Positions 6,297 through 8,045 of a DNA stretch of 8,045 bases are shown here, piece after piece. Location of the stretch: contig WTGR01000300.1 in NCBI GenBank assembly GCA_011523485.1, positions 1 to 8,045 of the forward strand, given 5' to 3'. Position numbers and translations under genes: made by a program. The number at the start of each line of letters is the position of its first letter. Position 1 is the first letter of the stretch. This DNA is from Acidobacteriota bacterium. GTDB taxonomy: Bacteria; Acidobacteriota; Vicinamibacteria; Vicinamibacterales; UBA8438. Under the pieces are notes generated by a model. The model saw only the letters and a list, made by a program, of their open reading frames with translations. It had not been told where the DNA came from and did not search any database.

Positions 6297-7238
6297 ATGA
6301 AGTGGCAAGGAATCGTCCTGGCGGTTCTGCTTCTCGCGCCTGCCTCGGCGCCGGGGCAACAGCCGTTGTTCACCAGTCGGATCGATCTGGTGCACCTCGG
6401 CGTTACCGTGGTCGACCGGGAAGGCAACCTGGTGACCGACCTGACGCGCGACGATTTCGAGGTGCTCGAGGACGGCCGCCCGCAGGAGGTGCGCTACTTT
6501 TCGCTCGGGCTCGCCAGCGACGCGGAGACGATTCCCCTGCACGTCGGCATGCTGCTCGACATGAGCAGCAGCATGGAGCGGAACGACCGGTTCCAGAAGA
6601 CCGCCGCGATCAGGTTCCTCAACACGTTGACCTATGCCGCCGACATCACGCTGGTCGACTTCGACACCGAGGTGCGGGTGGGCCGCTACGGGCAGCAGGA
6701 CTTCGGCCGGCTGATCGAGCGCGTGCGGGGGCGTCGGCCCGAAGGCTACACGGCGCTGTACGACGCCCTGGGCGTCTATCTGGACGGCGCGTTCGAGCAG
6801 GACGGCCGCAAGGTGCTGGTGCTCTACACCGATGGCGAGGACACCCGCAGCCGCCTCTCGCTGCGGGACGCGCGTGACCTGCTGCGGGCGTCCGACGTCA
6901 CGGTCTACGCCATCGGCTTCCAGCAGAACCTGCGTTCCAGGGGGCGCCTGCGGCAGCGGATGCGGCTGGGCCGGTTGACGGAGCTCACCGGGGGCACCGC
7001 CTACTTCCCGCAGTCGCTGAACGCGCTCGAGGAGATCTACGAGACGATCGTCGAGGAGCTGGACGCGCGGTACTCGCTCGGGTTCATCTCGACCAACACC
7101 CGCCAGGACGGGAGCTGGCGCGAGGTCGAGGTCCGCCTGCGTCCGGACCGCGCCGACCTGCGGCGCGCGAGGGTGCGGGTCCGGGAGGGGTACTACGCGC
7201 TCTGGAACGAGGCCGAGGCTTCCGCCGACCCGCGCTGA
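6297..7238 (+). CDS. Secreted VWA-domain protein, acidobacterial VWFA-related family
   Basis: The 313-residue product begins with a signal peptide: MK, a hydrophobic core GIVLAVLLLAPASA, then cleavage near residues 18-20, so it should be exported. A short beta-rich region (about 28-70, VHLGVTVVDREGNLVTDL and then DDFEVLEDGRPQEV) is the typical lead-in of the VWFA-related family common in Acidobacteriota. A von Willebrand factor A domain covers about 80-260. Its metal-ion-dependent adhesion site looks complete: D88-M-S90-S-S92, Thr152 (EGYTALYDAL) and Asp179 (YTDGED). A basic stretch (RSRGRLRQRMRLGR, 213-226) interrupts the end of the domain. VWA domains with an intact site usually mediate protein-protein binding through a bound divalent cation. 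The partner here is unknown, and no enzyme domain is seen. The ATG at 6297 is preferred over the in-frame ATG at 6246 because only the former puts the signal peptide at the N-terminus. Confidence 0.9.
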   Translation: MKWQGIVLAVLLLAPASAPGQQPLFTSRIDLVHLGVTVVDREGNLVTDLTRDDFEVLEDGRPQEVRYFSLGLASDAETIPLHVGMLLDMSSSMERNDRFQKTAAIRFLNTLTYAADITLVDFDTEVRVGRYGQQDFGRLIERVRGRRPEGYTALYDALGVYLDGAFEQDGRKVLVLYTDGEDTRSRLSLRDARDLLRASDVTVYAIGFQQNLRSRGRLRQRMRLGRLTELTGGTAYFPQSLNALEEIYETIVEELDARYSLGFISTNTRQDGSWREVEVRLRPDRADLRRARVRVREGYYALWNEAEASADPR

Positions 7239-7261
7239 CGGCCCGGCTCCGGCCCTCGTGG

Positions 7262-7267
7262 TAGCAT
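7262..7267 (+). promoter_or_regulatory. Possible -10 box upstream of uvrB
   Basis: TAGCAT lies 33 bases before the uvrB ATG in the 62-base gap after the VWA gene. It is the only -10-like hexamer in the gap, and no matching -35 is visible. No LexA-type or other damage-response operator could be recognised in the gap. Read-through from the VWA gene is an alternative. Confidence 0.22.
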
Positions 7268-7300
7268 GCCGGATCGCCCTGGCGACAAGCGGTCTGGTCC

Positions 7301-8045
7301 ATGCCGTCCACGTACGATCGGTTCACCCTCGTTTCCGACTTCGAGCCGCGCGGTGATCAGGAGCGTGCGATCGGCGAGCTGATCGAGGGCCTGAACCGCG
7401 GCGACCGGCATCAGGTCCTCCTCGGCGTGACCGGCTCGGGCAAGACGTTCACGATGGCCCAGGTCGTGGCGGCGGTCAACCGCCCGACGCTGGTCATGGC
7501 CCACAACAAGACCCTGGCCGCGCAGCTCTACCAGGAGTTCAAGCGCTTCTTTCCCGACAACGCGGTGGAGTACTTCGTCAGCTATTACGACTACTACCAG
7601 CCCGAGGCCTACATGCCGGCCACCGACTCGTACATCGAGAAGGAAGCGACGATCAACGACGAGATCGACCGCCTCCGGCTGTCGGCCACCCGGGCGCTGT
7701 TCGAGCGGCGGGACGTGCTGATCGTCGCGAGCGTCTCGTGCATCTACGGGCTCGGATCCCCCGAGGCGTACTACGGGATGCTGCTCGCGCTCGAGCGGGG
7801 TCAGCGGATCGATCGCGACGCCATCCTCCGCAAGCTCGTAGAGATCCAGTACGAGCGGAACGATCACGATTTCGCGCGCGGCGTGTTCCGGGTTCGCGGC
7901 GACATCATCGAGGTGTATCCGTCCTACGACGAGCAGGCCGTGCGGATCGAGCTGTTCGGAGACGAGGTCGACGAGCTGCTGAGCTTCGATCCGCTGACCG
8001 GGCGCGCGCACCAGCGGCACGACCGCATCGCGGTATATCCGAAGT
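7301..8045 (+). CDS. uvrB: Excinuclease ABC subunit B (UvrB), N-terminal part
   Basis: The frame runs from the ATG at 7301 to the window end, giving the first 248 of roughly 660-700 residues. UvrB is the helicase-like damage-verification subunit of nucleotide excision repair. It is loaded by UvrA and then recruits UvrC. The N-terminus ([17 protein letters not shown]) is family-typical. Walker A GVTGSGKT is at 42-49, and motif Ia [10 protein letters not shown] begins at 67. The beta-hairpin that inserts between DNA strands is seen as [12 protein letters not shown] (95-106), followed by [25 protein letters not shown] and [17 protein letters not shown]. The UvrA-interaction domain begins near 155 ([12 protein letters not shown]). 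The helicase C-terminal motifs and UVR motif lie outside the window. No strong Shine-Dalgarno sequence precedes the ATG, but the N-terminus aligns with the usual UvrB start. Confidence 0.97.
   Translation, partial: MPSTYDRFTLVSDFEPRGDQERAIGELIEGLNRGDRHQVLLGVTGSGKTFTMAQVVAAVNRPTLVMAHNKTLAAQLYQEFKRFFPDNAVEYFVSYYDYYQPEAYMPATDSYIEKEATINDEIDRLRLSATRALFERRDVLIVASVSCIYGLGSPEAYYGMLLALERGQRIDRDAILRKLVEIQYERNDHDFARGVFRVRGDIIEVYPSYDEQAVRIELFGDEVDELLSFDPLTGRAHQRHDRIAVYPK

Noticed and set aside
4634..6427. A 597-codon minus-strand open frame covering the DHH gene
   Set aside because: Its composition is Arg-, Pro- and Gly-rich with no recognisable motif, while the other frame carries every DHH/DHHA1 motif. 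It is a GC-driven shadow.
7239..7258. GGCC-rich short dyad after the VWA gene as a terminator
   Set aside because: Pairing is limited to GGCC on each side with poor extension and no U-tract. It is expected by chance at this GC content.
7193..8020. A 275-codon minus-strand frame antisense to uvrB
   Set aside because: The plus strand encodes unmistakable UvrB, and the antisense frame is a codon-bias artefact.
1..8045. Search for a defence, CRISPR, toxin-antitoxin, transposon or biosynthetic system
   Set aside because: No repeat-spacer array, transposase, terminal repeats, integrase or clustered effector genes could be recognised. The genes are mainly housekeeping with a few membrane or envelope proteins.

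Overview
The window is a high-GC, gene-dense bacterial chromosome segment with no sign of mobile elements, tRNA or rRNA genes, or CRISPR. The best taxonomic clue is the secreted VWA-domain protein at 6297-7238, which has the layout of the VWFA-related domain family that is strongly expanded in Acidobacteriota. The quinoprotein tail at the left edge and the high GC fit a high-GC acidobacterium, perhaps of the Vicinamibacteria type. This placement is an inference.

Layout from left to right. (1) The C-terminal end of a PQQ-type beta-propeller protein (+, 1-294) converges on a three-gene minus-strand operon, with a GC-rich hairpin between them. (2) The operon (transcribed 2719 to 349) encodes a SpoU/TrmH-family RNA 2'-O-methyltransferase, the replication-associated ATPase RarA/MgsA, and a small two-helix membrane protein. 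The first two genes overlap by ATGA, and the third follows rarA after 2 bases. (3) A 36-base divergent region separates this operon from greA and an adjoining patatin-like membrane protein (+, 2756-4707). The patatin-like protein lacks the catalytic serine. (4) A minus-strand gene (4735-6189) encodes a DHH/DHHA1 phosphoesterase with an N-terminal RCK/TrkA-N-like domain. (5) A 107-base divergent region leads to the secreted VWA protein (+). (6) The start of uvrB (+, 7301 to the window end) closes the window.

The common theme is housekeeping nucleic-acid work: fork maintenance (RarA), excision repair (UvrB), transcript cleavage (GreA), RNA modification (SpoU) and nucleotide or oligonucleotide turnover (DHH). 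Membrane or envelope proteins of unknown role sit among these genes. The least ordinary items are the patatin-like protein with glycine at the nucleophile position, the RCK-like/DHH/DHHA1 fusion, and two short divergent regulatory regions. In one of these, the same heptamer stands directly before both start codons. In the other, -10-like boxes lie so close to the start codons that near-leaderless transcripts are plausible. No clear defence, secretion or biosynthetic system is visible.
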